A stretch of DNA of 64,000 bases from Alkaliphilus metalliredigens QYMF (lineage in GTDB: Bacteria; Bacillota; Clostridia; Peptostreptococcales; Natronincolaceae): positions 434,001 through 498,000 of the forward strand of contig NC_009633.1 of the NCBI RefSeq assembly GCF_000016985.1, read 5' to 3'. The position numbers and the translations under genes were made by a program. This document shows positions 1 through 8,291 of this stretch, piece by piece (position 1 is the first letter of the stretch; each line of letters begins with the position of its first letter). Below the pieces are notes generated by a model, which was given only the letters and a program-made list of their open reading frames with translations, searched no databases and was not told the origin of the DNA.

Positions 1-192
1 ATTGAAGCAAGTTTAGGAGATGCACAAACCTATATCATGAACACAATTGAGGAAAAGGTAAAGAAAGTTAAAGCTACTAAAACTAATACGATTTTTCCTG
101 AGGTGAAACTTAAAGCAAATGACATTGAGAACATAACAGCTAAAATACAAAAAGCTTTGAGTAATACTGAACGGCTGGGAACGAGGACATAG
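1..192 (+). CDS. C-terminal end of a phage protein of unknown function (partial)
   Basis: An open frame enters from the left edge and ends at TAG 190-192. The visible 63 residues are lysine-rich and probably helical and end NTERLGTRT. The next gene starts at 194, so it belongs to the late operon. In Mu this position is taken by lysis-related genes just before gp25, so an endolysin- or holin-associated protein is possible. No motif is visible that would prove it. Confidence 0.5.
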   Translation: MEASLGDAQTYIMNTIEEKVKKVKATKTNTIFPEVKLKANDIENITAKIQKALSNTERLGTRT

Positions 193-193
193 T

Positions 194-487
194 ATGGAAC
201 TTAATCTAAGCTGGGTCATACAAACTATAATAATGCTAGGACTAGGTACAATTGCATATTTCCTCAAAGAATTCAAAAAGAGCATTGATAAAAACATAAG
301 TGAAACTAACTGGAAGACGAACAAAAACCAAGAAGATATTAAGGAATTGAAAGAAGAATTCAATGAACACAAAGTAAGAATTGCCAAGGAATATGTACAT
401 AAAGATGATTTCATCAGGGCTATGTCTAACGTTGACAAGAAACTAGACAAAATACACGACGTGTTAGTTGTCAAAAGGAGTGTATGA
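194..487 (+). CDS. Phage protein, DUF2730-like (Mu gp25 position)
   Basis: 97 residues. One hydrophobic N-terminal segment (about residues 5-24) is followed by a charged coiled-coil-like stretch rich in Lys and Glu. This matches the layout of the DUF2730/Mu gp25 family, which lies just ahead of gp26 and gp27 in Mu-like phages. ATG 194 lies one base after the preceding stop, suggesting translational coupling. The function of the family is unknown to me; a small membrane-anchored protein is what the sequence shows. Confidence 0.6.
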   Translation: MELNLSWVIQTIIMLGLGTIAYFLKEFKKSIDKNISETNWKTNKNQEDIKELKEEFNEHKVRIAKEYVHKDDFIRAMSNVDKKLDKIHDVLVVKRSV

Positions 488-488
488 C

Positions 489-782
489 GTGGAAGCACAA
501 GTAATGAAAAATAAAATGTTAAGAGGTCAAGTTCTTAGGACACTAGCTCTTTTCTACCCCGATTCCGTCAGTGTGAATGGCATACGAAGCGCTCTCATTT
601 CGAGAGGTGTTACATTTTCAGCAGACATGACAAAGATTCTACACTATTTAGAGGATAAGGAGTACATCACTGTTACGGCTATAAAGCTCTCTGAAATTAA
701 AGATGATGATCAGGTGGAGTTGACGGCCAAGGGAGTTGATTTGATTGAAGAGACCATCGATGATCCTGGAGTTGAGCTGTAA
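489..782 (+). CDS. Mu gp26-like small phage protein (VpaChn25_0724-type)
   Basis: 97 residues. The frame is open from a TTG at 468, but the ribosome site AAAGGAG (474-480) lies 8 bases before GTG 489, which is the better start and removes the overlap with the previous gene. The middle part (LRTLALFYPDSVSVNGIRSAL, then a segment ending KILHYLEDKEYI) resembles a winged-helix fold, as in the gp26 family. The stop TAA overlaps the ATG of the next gene. Confidence 0.65.
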   Translation: MEAQVMKNKMLRGQVLRTLALFYPDSVSVNGIRSALISRGVTFSADMTKILHYLEDKEYITVTAIKLSEIKDDDQVELTAKGVDLIEETIDDPGVEL

Positions 783-1348
783 TGACTAAAGAAAGACAAA
801 GAAACAGAATCAAGTCAAGGGTAGATGAATTACCAGAAGAGATAAGACAGTTATTAGACGATAGACTAGCTGATGTTAACTTTACTTATCATGAAATTGC
901 GGATGAAATAACTGAATTAGGATATGAAATATCAAAATCCAGTGTTGGAAGATATGCATTGCGTCAAAATGCAGTTGTGCAAAGAATGAAGGAAGTAGCT
1001 GAACAAACAAGGATTATTGTAGATGCAGCTAAAAAGAACAACAATTTTGATGCCATTGGAGCAACAACTTCAATGTTGACTATTGGCCTAGCACAAAAGA
1101 TTGCTACAGCTCAAGAAGAAATAGAAAACATGCCAATTGAAAAAGCAGCAAGAATTGTTGTCGCATTAGAACGAAGTGCAGTGTATAAAGAGAAGTTTAA
1201 GCTACAGTACAGCAAAGGCATCAAAGATGCCATCACCGCTATCAAGATGGAACTACGGATAGAATTGGAGAATGATCCAGAGCTACTGATGAAACTATCT
1301 GAGAAAGTAGATTCCATATCCAAAAAGATGGAGGCGAAGAACAATTAA
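782..1348 (+). CDS. DUF3486 family protein (Mu gp27-like), probable small terminase
   Basis: 188 residues. The N-terminus (RIKSRVDELPEEIRQLLDDRL, then a helix-turn-helix-like stretch ending SKSSVGRYALRQ) is the signature of the DUF3486/Mu gp27 family. It is encoded directly before the large terminase in Mu-like phages and probably acts as the DNA-recognising small terminase (family inference). The C-terminal half is helical and charged. Here it is separated from terL by a NusG-like gene, which is unusual. Its stop TAA (1346-1348) overlaps the proposed AUU start of that gene. Confidence 0.75.
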   Translation: MTKERQRNRIKSRVDELPEEIRQLLDDRLADVNFTYHEIADEITELGYEISKSSVGRYALRQNAVVQRMKEVAEQTRIIVDAAKKNNNFDAIGATTSMLTIGLAQKIATAQEEIENMPIEKAARIVVALERSAVYKEKFKLQYSKGIKDAITAIKMELRIELENDPELLMKLSEKVDSISKKMEAKNN

Positions 1349-1850
1349 AAAATGGTATGTAGTGCATGTAAAAAGCAATGAAGAAATGAAAGCAAAGAAG
1401 CTTGTGGAGAAAGAAATCGAAGATATCAAAGTGATCGTTCCACAAAGAATAATTCCTGAAAAAAGGCAAGGAGAGACCAGGCATGTTAAAAAGATATTGT
1501 TTACAGGCTATCTTTTTTTAAACGTAGAACTAGATGTAGATACATATTACAAATTGAAAAGGATACCAAGTATCCATAGGTTTTTAGGCCTTGAAAAGCC
1601 TGAGGCCATCCCCTTAGAAGAAATGCAAAGAGTATTGAGATTGTGCAATCAAGGAGAGCTCATAGGGTTATCCAAGGTAATTGTAAAAGAAGGGAATAAA
1701 GTACAGGTTGTGTCAGGACCTCTACTGGGCATGGAAGGGCATATCATTAAGGTTGATAAAAGAAAAGGCAGGGCTAAGGTTTGCTTATCTGTACTAGGTG
1801 ATGCAAAGACTGTGGATTTAGGCATAGAGATCATAAAGGTATCGGAATAA
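1344..1850 (+). CDS. NusG/LoaP-like transcription antiterminator, probable AUU start
   Basis: 168 residues if begun at ATT 1344. The NGN domain opens KKWYVVHVKSNEEMKA, the canonical NusG N-terminus, and contains FTGYLFLNVEL and a helix ending IHRFLGLEKP. A KOW motif follows (EGNKVQVVSGPLLGMEG, about residues 120-136). The first in-frame ATG/GTG/TTG is GTG 1362, which would remove the conserved KWYVV strand and has no ribosome site. ATT 1344 has GGAGG at 1330-1334 with a 9-base spacer. NusG paralogs bind RNA polymerase and suppress pausing or termination over long operons. Its place at the head of the structural genes suggests it drives this prophage's late operon (inference). A sequencing error at the start cannot be excluded. 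Confidence 0.85.
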   Translation: MKKWYVVHVKSNEEMKAKKLVEKEIEDIKVIVPQRIIPEKRQGETRHVKKILFTGYLFLNVELDVDTYYKLKRIPSIHRFLGLEKPEAIPLEEMQRVLRLCNQGELIGLSKVIVKEGNKVQVVSGPLLGMEGHIIKVDKRKGRAKVCLSVLGDAKTVDLGIEIIKVSE

Positions 1851-1966
1851 AACGAGTACATGTTGCGGCTGTGCTTGAGCATTTCGAGAACATAGGACGG
1901 CTCAAAATTGGTAACAAGCTTATCTATAAAGGCTGGTTATCAAATGGCGAAGCATGTCCTTTTTAA
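1847..1966 (+). CDS. Possible 39-residue ORF with a non-standard start
   Basis: After the NusG-like gene an open frame runs to TAA 1964-1966 (KRVHVAAVLEHFENIGRLK then IGNKLIYKGWLSNGEACPF). No ATG, GTG or TTG lies near its beginning. AAAGG at 1835-1839 stands 7 bases before ATA 1847. A GTG at 1871 would give a shorter product. The peptide looks protein-like, but it may be a gene remnant. Confidence 0.3.
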   Translation: MKRVHVAAVLEHFENIGRLKIGNKLIYKGWLSNGEACPF

Positions 1967-2045
1967 ATTTCAGCAAAAAATGCCTTAAAATCGATTCTAA
2001 GGAACTTAGCAGATTAAACAGACCTATCGTACCTCGTGAGGGGAG

Positions 2046-2096
2046 TAACTTTAAAATAACGCGAAGTAACGGGGAAGTAACGCGATATATAACGGG
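2046..2096 (+). repeat. Five helically phased TAAC(GCG/GGG) repeats before terL
   Basis: TAAC occurs at 2046, 2057, 2067, 2078 and 2090, with steps of 11, 10, 11 and 12 bases, about one DNA turn. The last four alternate TAACGCG and TAACGGG. They stand within the 60 bases before the TerL start. Phased direct repeats of this kind usually bind protein. A packaging (pac) site for the small terminase or an operator are both possible. Confidence 0.55.
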
Positions 2097-2106
2097 AGAC
2101 TAGAAT

Positions 2107-3564
2107 ATGAATATCATTCACGAGTTGGTCCAAGGAAAACAGAATAGTGAAAGATCTAAAATTATAGCTGTAGGGCGACGTGATTTTAGAGAGTATTGCA
2201 ACCGAATGAATCCTGAATTTTTTAGAGAGTCTAGGACGTTTCAGGATAAGGTATGCAAAACCATACAAGCTATTTATGAAAAAAAGCTCATAAATCCTAA
2301 GACCAACAAACCTTATAGCATACTTGTAATTAACCTCCCTCCTGGACACGGGAAAAGTTACACTGCTGGAATGTTTTCTACTTGGGCATTTGGAGACAGT
2401 GTCAGTAATCAGATTATATCGGTTTCGTATAATCAAACCCTCTCAATTAGATTTGCCAAGATGGTTAGAGAGCATATACAGGACCAAGAAATCGAAGGTG
2501 ATGACAACTATTATGTAGTTAATAGTTTCTTTCCATCTGTGAAAATCAAAGACGGTGATGGAGCTATGAACCTTTGGAGTTTAGAAGGAGCATATATGAG
2601 TTACCTGGCTACATCCTTTGATGGATCAATTACCGGTATGCGTGGAAACATCGGAATCATTGATGATCCTATAAAAAATAAGTCGGAAGCTGTTAATGAA
2701 AGGGTCAAAGAAGCGCACTGGGATTGGTATAAAAACACATTCTTATCCAGGATGGTAGAAGGTGCCATACAAATCATCATCCAAACTAGATGGGCTACAG
2801 ATGACTTAGCAGGAAGGGTGATAGCAAACTTCCCTGAAAAGACATATGTACTAGAGATGCCTGTACTAAATGAAAAAGATGAACCTTTATGTGATGAGAT
2901 ACTATCCTATGATGCCATCATGGACAAAAAAGGCGGTATCGATGAAGACATCTTTGAAGCAAATTATCTACAAAGGCCTATTGATAAAAAAGGCAGCTTG
3001 TACAAAGAGTTCAAAACCTATGATGTTGTGGATGACGAAGCATTTGAAGACATTATTGCGTATATTGATACCGCCGATGAAGGGCGCGACTATCTTTGTA
3101 TGCCTATCGGTGGCGTAATTGGAAGACTTGGTTATGTGAAAGATATTTATTATACCGATGAAGCAATGGAAGTAACGGAGGAAGAAGTGGCAAGAAGACT
3201 TCATATTTATGGCGTTAAAAACGCCATATTTGAGTCCAATAATGGTGGCCGTGGCTTCGCCAGAAAAGTTGAAGATATTCTCAGGAAAAAGTATAAAAAC
3301 AAGAAATGTAACATCAAATGGTTCTTTCAGAGCAAGAACAAGAAAACTCGAATACTGGTCAATAGTTCTAATGTTATAGAGCAAGTTATCATGCCAGAAG
3401 ATTGGGCTAAAAAGTACAATGAGTACTATTTAGCTATGGCCAAGTATCAAAGAAAAGGCAAAAACGAGCATGATGATGGTCCAGACGCGATAACTGGATT
3501 TGTAGAAGTGATCAATGGCGAAGTCAAGGTAAAGGCAAATAGCATAGCTGATGGATACCGTTAA
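2107..3564 (+). CDS. Phage terminase large subunit (TerL)
   Basis: 485 residues, usual for the family. The ATPase domain carries Walker A PPGHGKS at residues 78-84 and Walker B IGIIDDP ending in Asp186-Asp187. The RNase H-like nuclease half shows an acidic strand (AYIDTADEGRD), the segment FESNNGGRGF, and a late acidic motif (HDDGPDAITG). The enzyme cuts phage DNA and pumps it into the prohead through the portal, the next gene. GGGAG at 2094-2098 serves ATG 2107. Confidence 0.95.
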   Translation: MNIIHELVQGKQNSERSKIIAVGRRDFREYCNRMNPEFFRESRTFQDKVCKTIQAIYEKKLINPKTNKPYSILVINLPPGHGKSYTAGMFSTWAFGDSVSNQIISVSYNQTLSIRFAKMVREHIQDQEIEGDDNYYVVNSFFPSVKIKDGDGAMNLWSLEGAYMSYLATSFDGSITGMRGNIGIIDDPIKNKSEAVNERVKEAHWDWYKNTFLSRMVEGAIQIIIQTRWATDDLAGRVIANFPEKTYVLEMPVLNEKDEPLCDEILSYDAIMDKKGGIDEDIFEANYLQRPIDKKGSLYKEFKTYDVVDDEAFEDIIAYIDTADEGRDYLCMPIGGVIGRLGYVKDIYYTDEAMEVTEEEVARRLHIYGVKNAIFESNNGGRGFARKVEDILRKKYKNKKCNIKWFFQSKNKKTRILVNSSNVIEQVIMPEDWAKKYNEYYLAMAKYQRKGKNEHDDGPDAITGFVEVINGEVKVKANSIADGYR

Positions 3565-3581
3565 AAGTGGGAGGTGATTAC

Positions 3582-4931
3582 TTGGGAAAAAGACAAGAGA
3601 CAAAACAAAAGAAAAGTAATAGCGTAAGCAGCGGATACAAAAAAGACTTTTTCGAGTCATCAACCAGTAGTAAGGGAACAGCCAAAGACCCACTGAGCAG
3701 ACAAAAGGGCATTACAAGGCACAGAATGAGTCAGTGGATGATATCCGACATCTATGCTGTAAACGGTATATTTCAAAATATAGTGAACATCCCAGCCGAG
3801 GATGCAACTAGAGAATGGATTTCTATTGCTGGCGTGGAAGATGCACTGGCACAACAGATCATGAATAAACTCTCCAACCTAGGTGCGCAATACAACTTCC
3901 AAGAGGCTCTAAAATTTGAAAGACTTAGGGGTGATGGTCTTATATCTATAGGTGCAAAGCAAACAGGGTTATTCAAGATTTCTGATCCAATAGAGATATC
4001 AAAGCTAACTGATATTGACTATATCCACGCTTTTAGTGGAGTCAAGTTAATAGACTATATAGAAAATGAAGATGTGTTCTCACCTGAATATGGAAGTACA
4101 GAACTTTTTGAAATTCAAGGAGCTGGAGATACAAAGCTAGTTCACAATGATAGAATTATTCATTTTGCAACAAGAAAAATTGAAGATGAAAAACGTGGCA
4201 TACCTTTGATTGAAATTCTCTATGATTTGCTATTGATATTTGACAATGCAACATGGTCAACAGGTCAATTGATGTACTCGATGGTGCATAAAAGATTGAA
4301 AACCGATGGCGTAGATATGTCAGACAAGGAACTGAGACAGAACATACAAAATGAATTAGACTTTGAATTCAATACGTTAAGTCTTGCTGTGATAGGTAAA
4401 GAAGATGACCTAGATTATATATCCCCCTCGGTAAGCTTACCCCTGAAAGATATGTACGATTTTCTCTGGGAAATGTTATCTGCTGTGAGTCGAATGCCAA
4501 AATCACACATCATGGGTCAACCCCAAGGAACTGTGACAGGTGGGCAGTTTGATAGTCTGAATTACTATATGAGAATAGCAGGAATGCAAGAAGCACATGT
4601 AAGAGAGCCTTTGGAATACTTAATAGACCTATCACTTTTAGCGAGTAAAAGTGGAGTTGGGACAAAGTCGATTGAACCCGATAACGTGAAGTACAAAATG
4701 AAATTCAATCCCCTGTGGAAGTTAGACGCTGAGACTGATGCAAAGATTAGAAAGATGAATGCTGAGATAGATAACATTTATCTTACTCATAATGTTAGAT
4801 CACCGGACGAAACCAGGAAAGAGCGCTTTAACGAAACCTCAATGATTGAAAAACTAGATATGAGTGAGGAAGAGCTACTTAAAATTGCAAGAGAAGTAAA
4901 AAAAGCAAAAGAGGCGATGGACCATGGCTAA
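3582..4931 (+). CDS. Phage portal protein, DUF1073 family
   Basis: 449 residues from TTG 3582, which follows GGGAGGTGAT (3569-3578), an almost perfect anti-16S match. The frame stays open to GTG 3567, but that has no ribosome site. Segments SQWMISDIYAVNGIF, RLRGDGLISIG and the distal LNYYMRIAGMQEAHVREPL are typical of DUF1073 portals (databases also label the family Acb1-like, after its N-terminal domain). It forms the dodecameric DNA gate at the head vertex. The last 8 bases overlap the next gene. Confidence 0.85.
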   Translation: MGKRQETKQKKSNSVSSGYKKDFFESSTSSKGTAKDPLSRQKGITRHRMSQWMISDIYAVNGIFQNIVNIPAEDATREWISIAGVEDALAQQIMNKLSNLGAQYNFQEALKFERLRGDGLISIGAKQTGLFKISDPIEISKLTDIDYIHAFSGVKLIDYIENEDVFSPEYGSTELFEIQGAGDTKLVHNDRIIHFATRKIEDEKRGIPLIEILYDLLLIFDNATWSTGQLMYSMVHKRLKTDGVDMSDKELRQNIQNELDFEFNTLSLAVIGKEDDLDYISPSVSLPLKDMYDFLWEMLSAVSRMPKSHIMGQPQGTVTGGQFDSLNYYMRIAGMQEAHVREPLEYLIDLSLLASKSGVGTKSIEPDNVKYKMKFNPLWKLDAETDAKIRKMNAEIDNIYLTHNVRSPDETRKERFNETSMIEKLDMSEEELLKIAREVKKAKEAMDHG

Positions 4932-5706
4932 AACACCTAAGTCTAGATTCCCTTCTGGTGCTGCATGGGATTATTTCAAGGAAGTCAGAGGGTTATTAAT
5001 TAGTAGTCATGCTAATGTTATAGAGACCTTCGAAAAGAAGATATCTCATAATATAAGAAATGATGGTCTTAATGAACGTAATGATAACGCTATTCTGAAA
5101 ATCAACCTGCTATTAGATACCTTGAGAACAGAAACACTAGAATACTATTTTGATGAAAATAAAATAGTAAAAATTGCAGATGCATTTACGAAGTCCGTTG
5201 GAAACAACATTGTTCAGCAATTTGCAAATCAATTTAGGTCAGTTTTAGGGGTAGATCCAATTGGTAGAGATAGTAAACTTTTAGATATTATCACAGCAGC
5301 CAACAAAGAAAATATTGCCTATATAAAATCTATACCTGAAAACTATCATAATAACGTTGAAACAGTCATACTTCAAGGTGTCCGTAGGGGTAGGTCGAAC
5401 AAACAAATTGCCGATGGGCTCCAGGAGGCATATAAAACAAGCAGGACTAAAGCCAAGTTCATCGCACGAGATCAAACAGGTAGTCTAGTTGCAGATATTA
5501 ATAAAGCAAAGTATGAGCAAAGTGGACTGAAAGGCTTTATTTGGAGTGATGTAGGTGATGGGAATGTAAGAGATAAGCACAAAATATTTAATGGTAAAAG
5601 GTTTTTGTGGTCAGAAGGAGCTGGTACAGAAGGCCTGCTTCCAGGTGAAGATTATGGATGCAGATGCACAGCTGAAGTAGATCCCGATGAATTACTTAAT
5701 ATATAA
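4924..5706 (+). CDS. Minor head protein, Mu F-like (SPP1 gp7 family)
   Basis: 260 residues. The C-terminal third carries the family signature: ARDQTGSLVADINKAKYEQ, then GFIWSDVGDGNVRDKHKIF, and the terminal Gly-Cys-Arg-Cys motif (DYGCRCTAEV). Mu F-like proteins join the procapsid next to the portal and may help DNA release. ATG 4924 lies inside the end of the portal gene, so translation is coupled. Confidence 0.85.
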   Translation: MAKTPKSRFPSGAAWDYFKEVRGLLISSHANVIETFEKKISHNIRNDGLNERNDNAILKINLLLDTLRTETLEYYFDENKIVKIADAFTKSVGNNIVQQFANQFRSVLGVDPIGRDSKLLDIITAANKENIAYIKSIPENYHNNVETVILQGVRRGRSNKQIADGLQEAYKTSRTKAKFIARDQTGSLVADINKAKYEQSGLKGFIWSDVGDGNVRDKHKIFNGKRFLWSEGAGTEGLLPGEDYGCRCTAEVDPDELLNI

Positions 5707-5719
5707 GGGGGGTGAAAAA

Positions 5720-6823
5720 TTGTTAAAGCAAAGATATGACAGAGTTGAAGTCAATATGATGCAAGAAGATGGGAGAGGATTTTTAAACTATAGTCTTGCA
5801 GCAGTGAAGCCAGGAGTATACCCCTATATGGATTATGAATCTGGTCAAGTGATTTATGAACTTAAACATCCAGACGATTTGATTAAAGTAGTTGAACAAC
5901 TAAACAACCTACCTATTACAGATGGACATCCTTATGAGTTGATATCTGCACATAATTCAAAAGAATTAGTTGCTGGTTGGACACATGAAAAGGCAGAGAT
6001 GCAAGATGTGACTATGGTAAATAAAGCAACTGTGTTTGATGCTAAACTAATCGCCGATATTGTCACAGGTTTGAAAAAAGAATGTTCGCTAGGATTTGAG
6101 TGTAGAGTCATCGATGAAAGCGGCGTGTATGAAGGTCAAAAGTATGACAGAAGACAAACAGATTTTAAATTCAATCACTTGGCCATGGTCAAGAAAGGTC
6201 GTTGTGGTCCTGAGTGTTCAGCTAGAACTGATGAAAAAGAGAGCTTTGCAGTTCAGATCAGAACTGATGAAATTGAAAATTATAAAGAAAAGGAAGGGAT
6301 GAAGGAAATGAAAATTAGACTTGACGGAGTGGAGTACGAAGTACCGGAAGTGGTAGCAACAAGAGTAACTGCATTGGAAACAAAGAGTGATGAGTTGACT
6401 AAGCAAGTAGGACAACTCGAAGGCAAGCTAGATGGAAAAGAGGACGAAATTAAGAAGCTTCAAGAGAAGAAAGATGAACTAGAAAAAAATCAATTATCAG
6501 AAATAAAGTTGGATCAAGCAATTGAAGCCAGATTGAAAGTAGTACAAGATGCGGCCATTATTTTAGATCCAGATTACGACTTTAAGGGCAAGAAGCCTAG
6601 AGAAATTAAAGTAGATTGCATCAAGGTTCTAGGCGATGAAAGCTTCACCGGAGAAGGGAAAAGTGAAGAGTACATTGATGCGCGATTTGATACAATTGTT
6701 GATTTTTACAAAAATACAGAACACTCTAGCACAGGCGCCAACAACTTAAAAATTAAGAATGATGCAGGTGCAGGGGATCTAGTAACAAGCATGAAAAGCA
6801 AAAGACTTCAAATGAAAAAATAG
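5720..6823 (+). CDS. Prohead protease with C-terminal scaffold domain (DUF2213-type)
   Basis: 367 residues from TTG 5720, chosen because AAGGGGGGTG lies just upstream; an ATG at 5687 lacks a ribosome site. The N-terminal 190 residues (LPITDGHP, a helix around VTGLKKECSLGFECR, then FNHLAMVKKGRCGPEC) match DUF2213 phage proteases. From about residue 197 the protein becomes a long charged coiled coil (ALETKSDELTKQVGQLEGKL) typical of scaffold. The fusion mirrors Mu I/Z: the protease is packaged through its scaffold part and then removes it. Confidence 0.8.
   Translation: MLKQRYDRVEVNMMQEDGRGFLNYSLAAVKPGVYPYMDYESGQVIYELKHPDDLIKVVEQLNNLPITDGHPYELISAHNSKELVAGWTHEKAEMQDVTMVNKATVFDAKLIADIVTGLKKECSLGFECRVIDESGVYEGQKYDRRQTDFKFNHLAMVKKGRCGPECSARTDEKESFAVQIRTDEIENYKEKEGMKEMKIRLDGVEYEVPEVVATRVTALETKSDELTKQVGQLEGKLDGKEDEIKKLQEKKDELEKNQLSEIKLDQAIEARLKVVQDAAIILDPDYDFKGKKPREIKVDCIKVLGDESFTGEGKSEEYIDARFDTIVDFYKNTEHSSTGANNLKIKNDAGAGDLVTSMKSKRLQMKK
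6308..6823 (+). CDS. Probable nested scaffold protein from an internal start
   Basis: In the frame of the protease gene, ATG 6308 is preceded by GGAAGGG (6292-6298) with a 9-base spacer; ATG 6299 is a poorer alternative. The product would be 171 residues, beginning MKIRLDGVEYEVPE and consisting of the coiled coil plus the conserved tail. Mu Z and lambda Nu3 are made the same way, from internal starts inside their protease genes. Seen: start, ribosome site and domain boundary. Inferred: separate production. Confidence 0.5.
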   Translation: MKIRLDGVEYEVPEVVATRVTALETKSDELTKQVGQLEGKLDGKEDEIKKLQEKKDELEKNQLSEIKLDQAIEARLKVVQDAAIILDPDYDFKGKKPREIKVDCIKVLGDESFTGEGKSEEYIDARFDTIVDFYKNTEHSSTGANNLKIKNDAGAGDLVTSMKSKRLQMKK

Positions 6824-6838
6824 TGAGGAGGAAAAATA

Positions 6839-7339
6839 ATGACTGTACAAAAATATCAACCAGCTGCTACAGGAGCAGGAAGAATCGCAGAAGCTAGTAT
6901 GTCAGCAACAGCAAGAAGTATGGCAGCAGAAGGAAGTCCAATTAAGTATGGCAAAGCTGTTAAATTAGGAACAGATAAAGAGATTCAGGTGAAAGCCTGG
7001 GATGGTGCAGCGTCTACAGATATATTTGCAGGGATTGCTCTAAATAGCGTTACAGGTGATTTGGACAACGATCAATATTTACAAGGTAACCCTGTTTCTG
7101 TACTAAAAAAAGGTACTGTATGGGTTAAAGTATCTGCTGATTCTGCTGGTGTAACAGCTGGACAAAAGGCTGCTGTTTTAGAAGATGGAGATTTTACTGC
7201 TGCTCCCCTTAGTGTAGATACAAATGGTGTATATGGTGTCGAACTTGAAGGTAGTGAATACCTTACTAGTGCAGCTGCTGGTGAGTTAGTAATGTTAGCT
7301 ATCAACCTACCAAGTACTACAAAAGTAGTCCAATTATAG
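6839..7339 (+). CDS. Head decoration/cement protein (Gp24-like)
   Basis: 166 residues, rich in Ala, Gly, Thr and Val, predicted beta structure, with repeated short strands (GKAVKLGTDKEIQVKAW, then VSVLKKGTVWVKV). This composition and the place between the scaffold and the capsid gene fit structural cement proteins that trimerise on the mature capsid. GAGGAGG precedes ATG 6839. No enzymatic motif is seen. Confidence 0.7.
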   Translation: MTVQKYQPAATGAGRIAEASMSATARSMAAEGSPIKYGKAVKLGTDKEIQVKAWDGAASTDIFAGIALNSVTGDLDNDQYLQGNPVSVLKKGTVWVKVSADSAGVTAGQKAAVLEDGDFTAAPLSVDTNGVYGVELEGSEYLTSAAAGELVMLAINLPSTTKVVQL

Positions 7340-7361
7340 AGAGAAGAATGGAGGAGAAAAG

Positions 7362-8276
7362 ATGCGAGGAATGCATGTAAGACAAGATGGAATGTTGCTT
7401 AACCAAGATTTAGAAAGTATCGATAAAGTCGCTTATGAAGCAAAGGAAGAAGAATTAACGGCCAGAACCGTGGTTGGTTTAAAAACTGATGACCATGAAG
7501 GTGCTGAGACAATCAGTTATGACAAAATGACTAGAAGAGGGGCTGCAAAGATATTTGCCTATGGTGCATCGGATGATATTCCATTAGTGGATGCTGACGT
7601 TGAGCGACACACACAGAAAGTATATGGAGTAGTTGTAGGCTTCACGATTGGTATTCAAGAGAAAAGAGCTGCACAAATGGCAAATAGGACTATCGACATT
7701 ACAAAGGCAATAGCGGCAAGAAGAGCTGTTGCAGAGAAGGAAAACCGCTTTTTCTATGTTGGATCAGAAGCGCATCAAGCTGAAGGACTATTGAACTTCA
7801 CTGGCATCCAAACGATGCCTGTAGCCCTAAACGCTGGGGAAACATCTACAAAATGGAAAGATAAAACCAGTGAAGAGATTATTGAAGATATTCGTTTAGC
7901 TAGAAAGAAAGTTAATGCGCTTCCAGGACTAACAGTGGACACCTTATTATTGCCACCTAATCAGTATGAGGACTTAGATAAACCGGTGAACGCTGAAAAC
8001 TACAACATGACAATTCGCAAATGGTTACAAGAACAAAAGTGGTTTACTAATATCATTAGAGTTGCAGACCTAGAAGGTGCAGGCGATTCTTCCACAGATT
8101 GTCTTGCTGTTTTCGATAGCAGCAAGGATGTCGTAGAAATGGCATTACCTCTTGATATCACAAGACACCCAGAAGTAATGTTAGCAAATATGTCATCTCA
8201 GATTAACCTTGAAGAGCGTACTGGTGGAGCTATTGTAAGATTCCCAATGGGGATTTGCAGAGCTGACGGAATATAA
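7362..8276 (+). CDS. Major capsid protein (DUF2184/encapsulin-like fold)
   Basis: 304 residues. The pattern fits HK97-fold capsid proteins of the DUF2184 group: an N-terminal arm, then paired helices (RTIDITKAIAARRAVAEKE), the glycine-rich EGLLNFTGIQTMP, and a C-terminal strand (EERTGGAIVRFPMGICRADG). Gene order (protease, cement, capsid) agrees. GGAGG lies 7-8 bases before ATG 7362. Confidence 0.8.
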   Translation: MRGMHVRQDGMLLNQDLESIDKVAYEAKEEELTARTVVGLKTDDHEGAETISYDKMTRRGAAKIFAYGASDDIPLVDADVERHTQKVYGVVVGFTIGIQEKRAAQMANRTIDITKAIAARRAVAEKENRFFYVGSEAHQAEGLLNFTGIQTMPVALNAGETSTKWKDKTSEEIIEDIRLARKKVNALPGLTVDTLLLPPNQYEDLDKPVNAENYNMTIRKWLQEQKWFTNIIRVADLEGAGDSSTDCLAVFDSSKDVVEMALPLDITRHPEVMLANMSSQINLEERTGGAIVRFPMGICRADGI

Positions 8277-8291
8277 GGAGGGGGAACATTA

